Part shown: positions 40,187 to 54,816 of the stretch, one piece after another | Position numbering within the stretch: the first letter of the stretch is position 1 | Layout of the letters: each line of letters opens with the position of its first letter | Origin: Euglena gracilis | Taxonomy: Eukaryota > Euglenozoa > Euglenophyceae > Euglenales > Euglenaceae | Direction of reading: 5' to 3' | DNA: 64,000 nt | Assembly: GCA_900893395.1 (NCBI GenBank) | Contig: CAAHFI010382145.1 | Span: 1-64,000, forward strand | Notes under the pieces: model-generated | What the model saw: only the letters and a program-made list of their open reading frames with translations | What the model was told of the DNA's origin: nothing | The model's database searches: none | Position numbers and translations under genes: made by a program

Positions 40187-41406
40187 ATTTATTAAATACG
40201 AACAAAAATAACATTGATAATAATATGAGACGTATTTCATCAAAAAAAGTTTTTTTAACCTATTCTTATTGTTCCGCAGATCTTTCAGAAATTTTAAATT
40301 TTTTTAAAAATAAATTTGAAGTAAAATATGGACTAGTTGATTATGCGTTGGTAAGATAGTTTCATAAAACCGGATACCCTCATGTACACTCATATTTCGT
40401 TTTTATTAAAAAAATAGACACTAAGGCAGCAAATTTTTTTGATATATATGTTGATTCTAAAACTTATAGTGCATATGTTCAAACAGTTAATAACGAGAAA
40501 GATTTGTTGGACTATTTAACAAAACAAATATTTAACTTTGTAGATGCTTCAAAAAATTTCATGGCTTCTCCATCAATTTTGAAAAAGTATGGTAAATATT
40601 TTGAATATTGTCCATTAGAAGAAAGGATGATTGAATTAGCAAAAAAAGGAGAGATAGCGGATGCTATGTTGTTGTTTGAAAAAGAAAAACCTTCTGAATT
40701 TGTATATAAAGGTGATGCTATTGAAAAACGACTTAGAAACATATATTTAAGCACAAGGTTAGGAGTTAAAGCAAAAATTAATTTTAATGACTATGTGATA
40801 CCTCGAGATTTAAGGTGGATGTTAGACATTTATGAATCTTATCTGAATATGGGTGAAAATAAAGTATTTTTAATTTTAGGCGGTGAGCTTAGGTATTTAA
40901 TAGATTTTTTTGAATCTTATTTGCAATTCAAAGGCTTTTATCTTCTAGTAGTTAAGGAAGCTAAGGATTTACTGCGATTTAGAAATACTTGTCATTACGA
41001 TGCGATAATTTTTTCAGACTCTAGCATTTTAGAGTATCAAAATGTAGATGAGCTAAAAAATTTATTTAACTCTTTAGAAACAACGTTAAAAGTTCATAAT
41101 CGAAAAAATAGTGTTAAAGTACTTTTATCTCCTGCTTTACCAAAAGCTATAATGTCGTCAAAACCTTATAAAGTTTTGGAACAATTTTTTAAAGAAAAAG
41201 GAATTGAAATGGAAGGCATACTACCTTATCAATTAAATGCCGATGATAAATTACTTCCCCCACATTTTCATAATTCAGAAATGGAAAAATCAAAGGAATA
41301 CAGAGAACTTGAAAGTAAAACTAAAGTTTATATTCAAGAATTCTTAAAAAAAGCTAATATGAATGATGAAAATGAAGGAAATGATAATCAAAAAAATACT
41401 AATTAA
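40183..41406 (+). mobile_element. Rolling-circle Rep-like gene: HUH nuclease plus helicase-like part (fossil)
   Basis: The first part has the three rolling-circle nuclease motifs in the right order: motif I FLTYSYC (near 40250), motif II HVHSYF (near 40382) and motif III with catalytic Tyr LLDYLTK (near 40505). This matches the geminivirus/CRESS-DNA Rep pattern (FLTYPxC, HLH, YxxK). The downstream part aligns with the superfamily-3 helicase of Reps: KVFLILGG at the P-loop place, YDAIIF at Walker B, and a KVHNRKNSVKVLL stretch before motif C. Length is near that of a CRESS Rep. A strong Shine-Dalgarno-like GGGAGG (40173-40178) precedes the start. The gene is broken, with about one break by eye. 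Reps of this kind are also known from red algal plasmids, so a plasmid origin is as likely as a viral one. Confidence 0.78.
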
Positions 41407-41433
41407 TACGTTTTTATTATATGTTATTATTTT

Positions 41434-41457
41434 ATTAGTAATAAAAATATTACTAAT
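41434..41457 (+). repeat. Perfect 10-bp stem-loop after the Rep-like gene
   Basis: ATTAGTAATA and TATTACTAAT pair perfectly around an AAAA loop, 28 nt after the Rep-like frame ends. It could be a transcript 3'-end hairpin. TATTAC in the 3' arm recalls the end of the CRESS origin nonamer, but it is in the stem, not the loop. Confidence 0.5.
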
Positions 41458-41520
41458 TTGTTATTTGTTATAAATATGTTATATTTATTCTAGGGCGGAA
41501 AATTAGTGGTAACATTAATT

Positions 41521-41588
41521 TGTTAAAAAATGCCTCTTGACATCAAAAGTTCGAATTAATTTTGAAAAGCATGAGGCATTTTTTTAAC
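41521..41588 (+). terminator. Long stem-loop, terminator-like
   Basis: AAAAAATGCCTC (41525-41536) pairs with GAGGCATTTTTT (41573-41584), and the outer TGTT/AACA extends the stem with one bulge. Inside, TCAAAA and TTTTGA form a second stem. With A and T tracts on both sides it would act in both directions, separating the Rep-like gene from the next frame. Confidence 0.55.
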
Positions 41589-41642
41589 AATTATTTTAAG
41601 TTTAATAAAACTTAAAATTTTTTTTTAATAAATTTTTTTTTT

Positions 41643-41776
41643 TCTGTCCGCCCGGAGAATAAAAAAATTTAGAAAATTATTGCTCTATTATTTTTGGGAG
41701 AATAAAATGAACAATTCAAAAACAAAACTTCAAAAAAAAAAATAAAGTTCGCTGAGAATAAAATACCAGCGGACAC
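41643..41776 (+). repeat. Hairpin repeat B with a half copy upstream
   Basis: Copy B (41747-41774): GTTCGCT and AGCGGAC form a 7-bp stem around a 14-nt loop containing AGAATAAAAT, followed by ACGTTTTTGTTATT. A half copy (GTCCGCCCGGAGAATAAAA) starts at 41643 but lacks the 3' arm. The same unit recurs at 43781 and 43921. Confidence 0.75.
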
Positions 41777-42013
41777 GTTTTTGTTATTTTTTGTTATAAA
41801 GTTGTGATTAAAATCATTATAAATATTATTACTAGTATAATTATTATCAAATTAATTTTTATTTTATTGCTAACTTGTTATTAAATTGTTATTAAATAGC
41901 TAATTTGTTGTATGAGCATTAAGCGTTAAATTAATTGGGTAGGTCAACAATAAACTATTGTTGAAAGAATATAGTTATAGTTAATTGGACAAATTTTTTA
42001 TGGGAGAATAATT

Positions 42014-43744
42014 ATGGTTCAAAAATTAAGAAAAAAATACAAATTCAAAATTAACACCACAAGTTCGAGATATTATGGTAGTTATAATATAACACGTAAT
42101 TGGAGAATTTTAATAAGGACAAATTTTCAATCTTTAATAGAAATGGATTATTCTTTTATTAAAAAATGGCATGCAATAATAAACGACGATAAAATTTCTT
42201 TTATTATGTATACCATATGCAAATACGTGGATTTTCAGAAAGAAACCGATATTTTTATTAAAGCTTACCTCGAACTAAAGAAAAATTGTCGGCCAAAATA
42301 TTTAGAAGACTTGTTTAGTTTTGATAAAAATACAATTATAAGTATCGAAAAAGCTAAAGGGGATAGTCCTGGCAATGTTGGTGGTTTTATTATTAATTGC
42401 CGAGACCCCGAAGAGGAACTTTTTTGGAATAGAATACCGCGCTATGAATCTAAAAATAATAACTGTTTAAGTTTTAAATTTATTACTCAATATAATTTAA
42501 TTGAGAAAGCAAGGGGAAATTATTTTCTACCTAAAATTTTCCTTGAAGTTTTAAAAAAAGGTCCGGAAGAGATTGATAAAGAAAAAAGAAAAACTGTTTT
42601 AGCAAAAAAAATCGATAATGACGAAGAAATAGAAAAAATAGAAATAAAAAAAGAAAAACAATTTGAAATTAAGAGCTTTTTCGAGGATTCAGAATTTTTA
42701 GCAATAACCGAAAAATATACAAAAAAGTGTGAGGATTTAATAAATATTAACAATAAAGGGAAAAAAATAAGAGATTTATTTTGCAATTATATTTTAGAAT
42801 TATTAATTCTAGAAATAAATATTTTAAATTCTCAAAGTAAACCAAAATATTCGGATGTTTTTATTTGTACTTATAAAAAAAAAAAGAACAATAATGAAAT
42901 AGAGTGGTATTTTAATTGGATGTCTATTGATAGAATCCTTAAACAATTTTTATATAAATCAATTAAACCGTGGCAAAATAAAAATATTGACGATATTAAT
43001 CAAGGAGAAATTTATAATATAATTACTAATAAATCACTTACAGATAATACAATAAATTCTGTTAAACGTTCTTTTCAAAATAGATTGAATGAAAATGTTA
43101 ACTTAACGAACGTAAGAAAATCATACAAAAAAATAAAATTTGTTTCGTTTAGTTTAACTAAGTTTTATAGCAATGAAAATAACGTTTTTTTTGTAAAATT
43201 AAAAATTGAGATTTTCGTATGTGATAGTTTTAATACTAGCCTTATAAGAGATTTTCTTAATTTAATTACAAGTGAAGATATTCTATGGATAATGTATTCG
43301 GTAGAACCTGTAATATTAATACATACTGATTCCAAAGATAAAATTCTTCAAGAGACATATCTAAAATTAGAATGTAAAGCAGTAAAATCACAGCTATATT
43401 TAAATATATATGTGATATTTGATGAAAAAAGAGTATGGACTAAAAATTTAGTTGAAAGCTTTTTTTCTACTATTAAAAATGGTAAAATTTTAAATATATC
43501 AAACGTACCAAAACTAGGAGGTCTTTGTTTTTGTTATGTTCTTAATAACCTTTTGCTAAAAGCAAATAAAAAAAATCAATTAGCTGAAATTAAAATATAT
43601 CAGCATACAAAATATGAAATTCCTTCCAAATATAAAATCAAATTTATCAACGAATCGCCATTATTTTTAAGAGAATATACTGGGTCTTTGAACTTCTTAT
43701 ATATTTTACTTAGTATGTTACTAGATAATATAACTAATAAATAA
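42014..43744 (+). CDS. 576-aa frame of unknown function, loosely Rep-like N terminus
   Basis: The longest uninterrupted frame outside the rpo genes, without introns, starting MVQKLRKKYKF after a GGGAG Shine-Dalgarno-like box (42002-42006). The N-terminal 150 residues recall a circovirus-type Rep nuclease domain: NWRILIRTN at the motif I place, then FIKAYLELKKNCRPKYLEDL followed by IISIEKAKGD, like the ELKKKxRxxxLKKLL...HWEpARG pattern. The match is weak and could be convergent. Residues 190-240 are a Lys/Glu-rich coiled segment, and the C-terminal half is unrecognised. Hairpin repeats lie on both sides. The frame looks whole. It has no similarity I can see to intron maturases. Confidence 0.6.
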   Translation: MVQKLRKKYKFKINTTSSRYYGSYNITRNWRILIRTNFQSLIEMDYSFIKKWHAIINDDKISFIMYTICKYVDFQKETDIFIKAYLELKKNCRPKYLEDLFSFDKNTIISIEKAKGDSPGNVGGFIINCRDPEEELFWNRIPRYESKNNNCLSFKFITQYNLIEKARGNYFLPKIFLEVLKKGPEEIDKEKRKTVLAKKIDNDEEIEKIEIKKEKQFEIKSFFEDSEFLAITEKYTKKCEDLININNKGKKIRDLFCNYILELLILEINILNSQSKPKYSDVFICTYKKKKNNNEIEWYFNWMSIDRILKQFLYKSIKPWQNKNIDDINQGEIYNIITNKSLTDNTINSVKRSFQNRLNENVNLTNVRKSYKKIKFVSFSLTKFYSNENNVFFVKLKIEIFVCDSFNTSLIRDFLNLITSEDILWIMYSVEPVILIHTDSKDKILQETYLKLECKAVKSQLYLNIYVIFDEKRVWTKNLVESFFSTIKNGKILNISNVPKLGGLCFCYVLNNLLLKANKKNQLAEIKIYQHTKYEIPSKYKIKFINESPLFLREYTGSLNFLYILLSMLLDNITNK

Positions 43745-43780
43745 TTAAGTTATTATATTATTCCATTAAAATTTTTTAAA

Positions 43781-43808
43781 GTCCACCAAGAATAAAATTC
43801 TAGTGGAC
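43781..43808 (+). repeat. Hairpin repeat C
   Basis: GTCCAC and GTGGAC form the outer stem, and AGAAT/ATTCT forms an inner stem around AAA. It is followed by ACGTTTGTTATT and, at about 43830, a TTATTAGTATAATTATTAT string that also follows copy B (about 41830). Confidence 0.75.
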
Positions 43809-43920
43809 ACGTTTGTTATTAAATTGTTATTATTAGTATAATTATTATAAAATTATTTAATTAAAAATATAAATAATTTAGTTAGCTAGTTGTTATTAAA
43901 ATGTTATTAACTTTTTTAAA

Positions 43921-43948
43921 GTTCACCGAGAATAAAATCCTAGTGGAC
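43921..43948 (+). repeat. Hairpin repeat D
   Basis: GTTCAC and GTGGAC pair around a loop with GAGAATAAAAT, then ACGTTTTTGTTATT. The preceding CTTTTTTAAA is shared with copy C, 140 nt upstream. Confidence 0.75.
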
Positions 43949-44225
43949 ACGTTTTTGTTATTTTTATTGGTTTTAGTTTAAGGTCAGCAGGAACAACTTT
44001 TATAACCTTTTATTATGGTATCGTACTTTAATAAATCTAAATTTAAGGAATTCTGCAACATATTCTAAAGATAAAGGGCATTTTGGAGATGTAAGAAATA
44101 CTTTCCTAGCTGACAGTCGGTATTTAGCGTTTTTACCAACGTTTTTTTCAAATTTATTAAAGGAACTTTTCTTTGATTTTACTTTTTTCTAACGTAATTT
44201 TTTGATTAGTTTTATTTGGAGTTAT

Positions 44226-44300
44226 AACCTATTATTAATCTATTAACCTATTATTAATCTATTAACTTATTATTATATTATTATTATTATTAGGGGGCAA
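44226..44300 (+). repeat. Short tandem A/T repeat
   Basis: Two adjacent 19-nt units AACCTATTATTAATCTATT, then a partial unit and an ATT-rich run ending in AGGGGGC. It sits at the boundary between very AT-rich spacer and the less AT-rich stretch leading to the third Rep remnant. Confidence 0.7.
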
Positions 44301-44364
44301 TTTACTTAGCAAATTCTCGGTCGTTACTGACAAAACGGGGTATGGTTTTGTAAACATTAACCAC

Positions 44365-44388
44365 GCAATAACACAATCACAATATTGC
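44365..44388 (+). repeat. Small stem-loop GCAATA/TATTGC
   Basis: A 6-bp stem with a 12-nt A/C-rich loop lies in a stretch of atypically balanced composition (about 44300-44600) before the Rep N-terminal remnant. The function is unknown. No protein gene is seen between 43745 and 44611. Confidence 0.4.
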
Positions 44389-44611
44389 ACTAATAACTTA
44401 AAAAAGTCACTCACATGATATTATTACTAAATAAATGTAATCTGCCTCAGGCAAACGGTTTTGAACTATGTGTATGAAAAGTAATGAGAATTCTTTACAA
44501 TTAAAGGGATGTAACATGTAAATCGTTAAATACGACTGCATACAACTCCTATTTAAGATACTATGTACGGGAAATAAGCAAAAAATAATACATTATTCAA
44601 GGAAAACTACT

Positions 44612-44821
44612 ATGGTACGTAAAAAAGATATATTAAATGAAAGGTTAAAAAATTACACAATAGAAACAGACGTGTCCCGTAAGGTGAGGCAAAAAGTTGC
44701 GTTCCGTTTAGCGGCTAAAAACATATTTTTGATGTATAATAAAGTTTCATCTTCATTTACTGTGGAGGATATTAGTTATTCTTTACTTGAGAAGCTGAAG
44801 CCATATGGTGTATTATCGTAG
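44612..44821 (+). mobile_element. Rep N-terminal remnant (fossil)
   Basis: A 69-residue frame contains FRLAAKNIFLMYNKV followed by TVEDISYSLLEKLKPYGV, which matches the first conserved block of geminivirus-type Reps (FRxxAKNxFLTYxxC, then xxEEALxxL). The rest of a Rep is not present downstream before rbcL, so this is a remnant. It is a different sequence from the Rep-like genes at 39.7-41.4 kb, so a separate Rep lineage or insertion is implied. Confidence 0.65.
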
Positions 44822-45013
44822 ATACGTATATTGACTGTGAAACTAACGTAACTGACTTATCTAGAGTAAAAGAAACTAAACGTGAGTATTATATTTTTAG
44901 ACCTCAAATAGACAAAAATTAGTAGCAAAACTTATTAATAATAATAATGTAAATTATCTATAAATAACTGTAAAGTGATTTTTCGAATATAATTTTTATT
45001 TTATTATTAAAAT

Positions 45014-50572
<5,559 letters not shown>

Positions 50573-50698
50573 TTAAAATAATTTCGTTTTATCTCAAATT
50601 TTTTTGAATATTTTTTAGTATTTTTTAAATACGTTAAATTTTATAATTTTTAGAATAATGTTTAAATTTTTAAGTTCAAAAAGATCTTTTATTTTTTT

Positions 50699-50863
50699 AT
50701 GGCGGTTCCAAAAAAGAAAATGTCCAAATCTCGTAGAAACTCAAGGAAAAGTAACTGGAAAAAAAAGGTGCTTAAAAAAGTTCTTTTTGCTCTTTCTTTA
50801 GGAAAATCTTTTGAAGCGAATACTAATGTTAATTTTTCTTTTGGAGACAAATTACCACAATAG
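50699..50863 (+). CDS. rpl32: Ribosomal protein bL32
   Basis: 54 aa, starting MAVPKKKMSKSRRNSRKSNW, the typical bL32 N terminus, followed by a short Lys-rich stretch. The zinc cysteines of many bacterial L32 proteins are absent, as is usual in plastids. It starts 126 nt after rbcL and ends 34 nt before psaC; no intron. Confidence 0.96.
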   Translation: MAVPKKKMSKSRRNSRKSNWKKKVLKKVLFALSLGKSFEANTNVNFSFGDKLPQ

Positions 50864-50897
50864 TGCTGTGATAATATGTAAAATTGTAATTATTTTT

Positions 50898-51853
<956 letters not shown>

Positions 51854-51964
51854 ATAAGGTTTTTCTTTGAGATAGGAAATTTCAAAGGACATATTTATAT
51901 TTTATTAAAAAAATTTTTTAATATAGAATTTTGTTTATTGTTAAATTTATTTTTAGTTATTTTT

Positions 51965-53666
51965 ATGAAATTAAATTCTATTGAAGTAATAGGTAAGTTA
52001 TGGATTTCTTAAAAAATTTTTTATATTTATTTTAGATTTATTATGAATCATATAATTTTTTTAATTTAATTTTTTTAAAAATTTTTTATTTAACTAGAAA
52101 ATCTTCTATTGCCAAAATAATTCTCTTCCTTCCTAAAGATGGTGGTGGTGAAATTTTGATTAATGGAGAAAAAGCTTTTAACTATTTGCAGTTGCGAGTT
52201 CTAAAAGTCTTTATTTAACATTTCCAAGTTAAGGGAAAAAAAATAATCTCGTTTATTTAAATTTTATTATTGATTTTTATTTAATAATTTTTAAGCATTT
52301 AATAGATTTATTATTTTTTAATTTAATCCTAAAGATGATAAATTTCGAGTTAATAATTGAATTTAAATTAAGTTTAAGATAACAGTTGAAATTTTTAATA
52401 AAGTTAAATCGATATTAATATAGTTGCACATATTAATATACTAATATACTTCTTGGATAGAAATTCTTTTTAATTTGAAATCAAAATATTCAAATTTACC
52501 TTAGACGTAAGAACTAAATTTTTTTATAATTTTTATATTTTATTCGAAAGACTTTCTTTAAATTATGATATACAAATATAAAAAAGTAAATGATAGATTA
52601 TTAAACATTGTTATAAATTATCTTTATTGTTCATAAAATTTTAATTAAGGAAGTATTTATGAAAGTTATTCTATTTTATTTTAATAAACTTTTTATGAGC
52701 TGGATACATTTATTGATGTTTGTCCAGTTCTTTTGAGGGAAATAATTTATCAATTTTATTTTCTATCAACTAATAACCTTCGTTGAGAAAAAGAATTTTT
52801 AAAATGTTATTTTTAATTTTTGTTTGTTTAATAAACTATTTTTTATATATTTTTTCAAGTATTTACAATCTAAATAACGTTGAAAGTTGTATTTGTGTTT
52901 TATTTGTATTTTTTAATTAGTTTAGTTTTTTCTATTGCAAAACATTTTTTTTGTTTTAAAAATTAGAAAGTTATATTTTTATTCTATTGTAGTCCGTTCG
53001 AACTTCTTAACATTAATAATTATAAAGTTCATGCTTATGTAAAAGGAGGAGGCCTTTCTGGTCAAGCAGATGCCATTTTATGATTTTTAAGCGTTATGAC
53101 CGAGTAATACCAAAAATTTAAAAAAATTAAAGATTATATTTTTGTTTTATATTGTAGAAATTTTATTTTATGTAAAAAAACTTGCTATATCAAAATCATT
53201 AAGCGTTTTTATAGAAAAGGAAGACAAAAAAAAACTGAAAGTGAACGGTTTTTTAACACGAAATTCTTTGTGTAAAGAAAGAAGAAGTTTGTATATTTAA
53301 GTCCTATTATTTTTTTGTATTAACTTTGTAACACTATTTACTATAAAGTTAATTCAAATATGTAATTTTTCATTAATTATTATTCATTTTATAAAAAATA
53401 GTTGTTTATATTATATAATTTCTTTTTAATTTTAAAAACAATTTTATTTTAATAATAGGGAAAGTATAGTTTTGTATAATCGTTACAATCTCTAACAATA
53501 GATTATTAATTAAAAAAAAGAAAATAGTATCATCTATTTCAAAAGCTTAATCTTACATTTTTTAATGAAATAAAAAAGATGTTTAGTTTTGTAACAGAAC
53601 TTTTTTCTAGTTTATTAATACGGTTTGAAAAAAGCGCGCAAAGCGCCACAATTCTCAAAAAGATAG
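51965..53666 (+). CDS. rps9: Ribosomal protein uS9 (spliced)
   Basis: Small-subunit protein near the P site. Exons: 51965-51994 (MKLNSIEVIG), about 52093-52191 (TRKSSIAKIILFL, then GGGEILINGEKAFNYLQ), about 52990-53082 (PFELLNINNYKVHAYVKGGG, LSGQADAIL), about 53177-53285 (AISKSLSVFIEKEDKKK, GFLTRNSLCKERR) and about 53622-53666 (YGLKKARKAPQFSKR, the classic uS9 tail that contacts P-site tRNA). About eight residues expected between exons 2 and 3 are not placed, so a tiny extra exon may hide in that 800-nt intron. It follows psaC and precedes rpl12. Confidence 0.9.
52192..52989 (+). other. Probable twintron in rps9
   Basis: Starts TTGCGAGTTCTAAAAGTC, nearly the same as introns in psbB (28201) and atpA (58316, minus). 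A domain V-like hairpin (GAGCTGGATAC ... TTTGTCCAGTTC) at about 52697-52731 lies some 260 nt before the next recognised exon. Either a second intron is nested or a mini-exon lies between. Confidence 0.65.
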
Positions 53667-53764
53667 AATCTTCTTATTTTTTAAGAATAACTTCTTAATA
53701 GGTATATGTAAAAATTTTTGTAGAAAAATTTTATTTTTTTTATTATTGAAGAATTATTTTTATT

Positions 53765-54264
53765 ATGTCAACAGAAACAGATGAAATTTTAGAAAGACTT
53801 AAAAAAATTACTTTACTAGAAGCTTACGAGCTAGTTAAACAAATTTTGGGGTTTTGTAAAAAAATTTTATTTTTTTTAGCTTTTATTATTATATTTTACA
53901 TAAAATAATATTTTTTATTTTTTATGATTTAGAATATTATTACTTTTTTGAAAATACCTTCGGTGTTGATGCTACTATTGCTTTGTCAGCTAGTAATACG
54001 AATCCATCAATTTTACCTTCAAAAGCGGATGAAACTGTAGTGGAGGAAAAAACTGAATTTGATGTTATCATCCAAGAAGTTCCAAGTGCAAAAAGAATTA
54101 ATGTTATTAAAACTGTCCGTAGTTTAACAACATTAGGTCTTAAAGAAGCTAAAGATCTTATTGAATCTGTTCCAAAGGTTGTATGTGAGGCTGTATCAAA
54201 AGAAGTAGCAGAAGAAACTAAAAAACTTCTAGAAGAAGCAGGAGCTTCAATAATTATTAAATAA
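53765..54264 (+). CDS. rpl12: Ribosomal protein bL12 (spliced)
   Basis: Stalk protein that recruits translation factors. Exon 1 (53765-53845) reads [20 protein letters not shown] and ends LVKQI, the dimerisation domain. Exon 2 (53950-54264) begins ENTFGVDA, continues through an acidic hinge ([10 protein letters not shown]) and the C-terminal domain with [19 protein letters not shown] and [13 protein letters not shown]. The intron (53846-53949, 104 nt, starting TTGGG) is a clean group III example. The product is about 131 aa, normal for the family. Plastid-encoded rpl12 is rare outside algae. Confidence 0.95.
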
Positions 54265-54453
54265 GTTTATACATAACCTTTAAATAATATTTTTATTTAT
54301 TCTATAATTATTAGTTGTTTTCTTTATTGATTTTTTTAATTATTTTTAAAAATTGTATAAAAGAAGTACAATTCTTTTTTATAAAAGTGATTTAGTATAT
54401 ATTTTAGTTTTTTATATTTGGTTTAAGTGTAAAATGTTTAACTTTTAGTTATT

Positions 54454-54651
54454 ATGCTTTTATTTACATTTACGTTTCAAGCTTTAGTTTTAGCTCTAAT
54501 TATTTTCTCTTTTATATTGGTTCTTACGCTGCCAGTTATTTTTGCTTCTCCTAAAGGATGGGAAAATAACAAATCTCGTATTTGGTTGGCGTGTCGCTTC
54601 TGGTTTTTTTTAGTTTTTTTAATAGGAATATTGGATGGTATTTTCTTATAA
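54454..54651 (+). CDS. psbZ: Photosystem II protein Z
   Basis: 65 aa with two membrane helices. It reads MLLFTFTFQALVLALIIFSF, then LPVIFASPKGWENNKSRIW and LVFLIGILDGIF, matching PsbZ (Ycf9), which stabilises the photosystem II-antenna contact. No intron. It lies 189 nt after rpl12. Confidence 0.95.
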   Translation: MLLFTFTFQALVLALIIFSFILVLTLPVIFASPKGWENNKSRIWLACRFWFFLVFLIGILDGIFL

Positions 54652-54816
54652 TTCATATTTTTTCTTTTTTTTATTTTTGATGAATTTTGATCTAAGAATA
54701 TAGTTTAAATTAATTTAAAAAATTATGTTTTGTTTAACAATAAATCCTTATTAATTTTAACAAAAATTATTTTTTTTCTTTTTTTATAGAACGTAATTAT
54801 TTATTATGAATCTTTT

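Larger units (their letters stand above)
39469..44950 (+). mobile_element. Accessory island with Rep-like genes (CRESS-DNA virus/plasmid kin), fossil
   Basis: A 5.5-kb block between atpE and rbcL that contains no normal plastid gene. Parts: a small unknown frame (39469-39699), an older Rep-like copy (about 39680-40186), a Rep-like gene with HUH nuclease and helicase-like parts (40183-41406), a cluster of stem-loops (41434-41776), a 576-residue frame (42014-43744), further hairpin repeats (43781-43948), tandem A/T repeats (44226-44290) and a Rep N-terminal remnant (44612-44821). The Rep part is broken; the 576-residue frame looks whole. Base use is as AT-rich as the host in the genes, so it is not very recent, though 44290-44600 is less AT-rich. 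Integration boundaries were not identified. Confidence 0.7.

Noticed and set aside
42520-42786. 88-codon antisense frame within the 576-codon frame
   Set aside because: Low-complexity Ser/Phe/Ile product from the A-rich sense strand.
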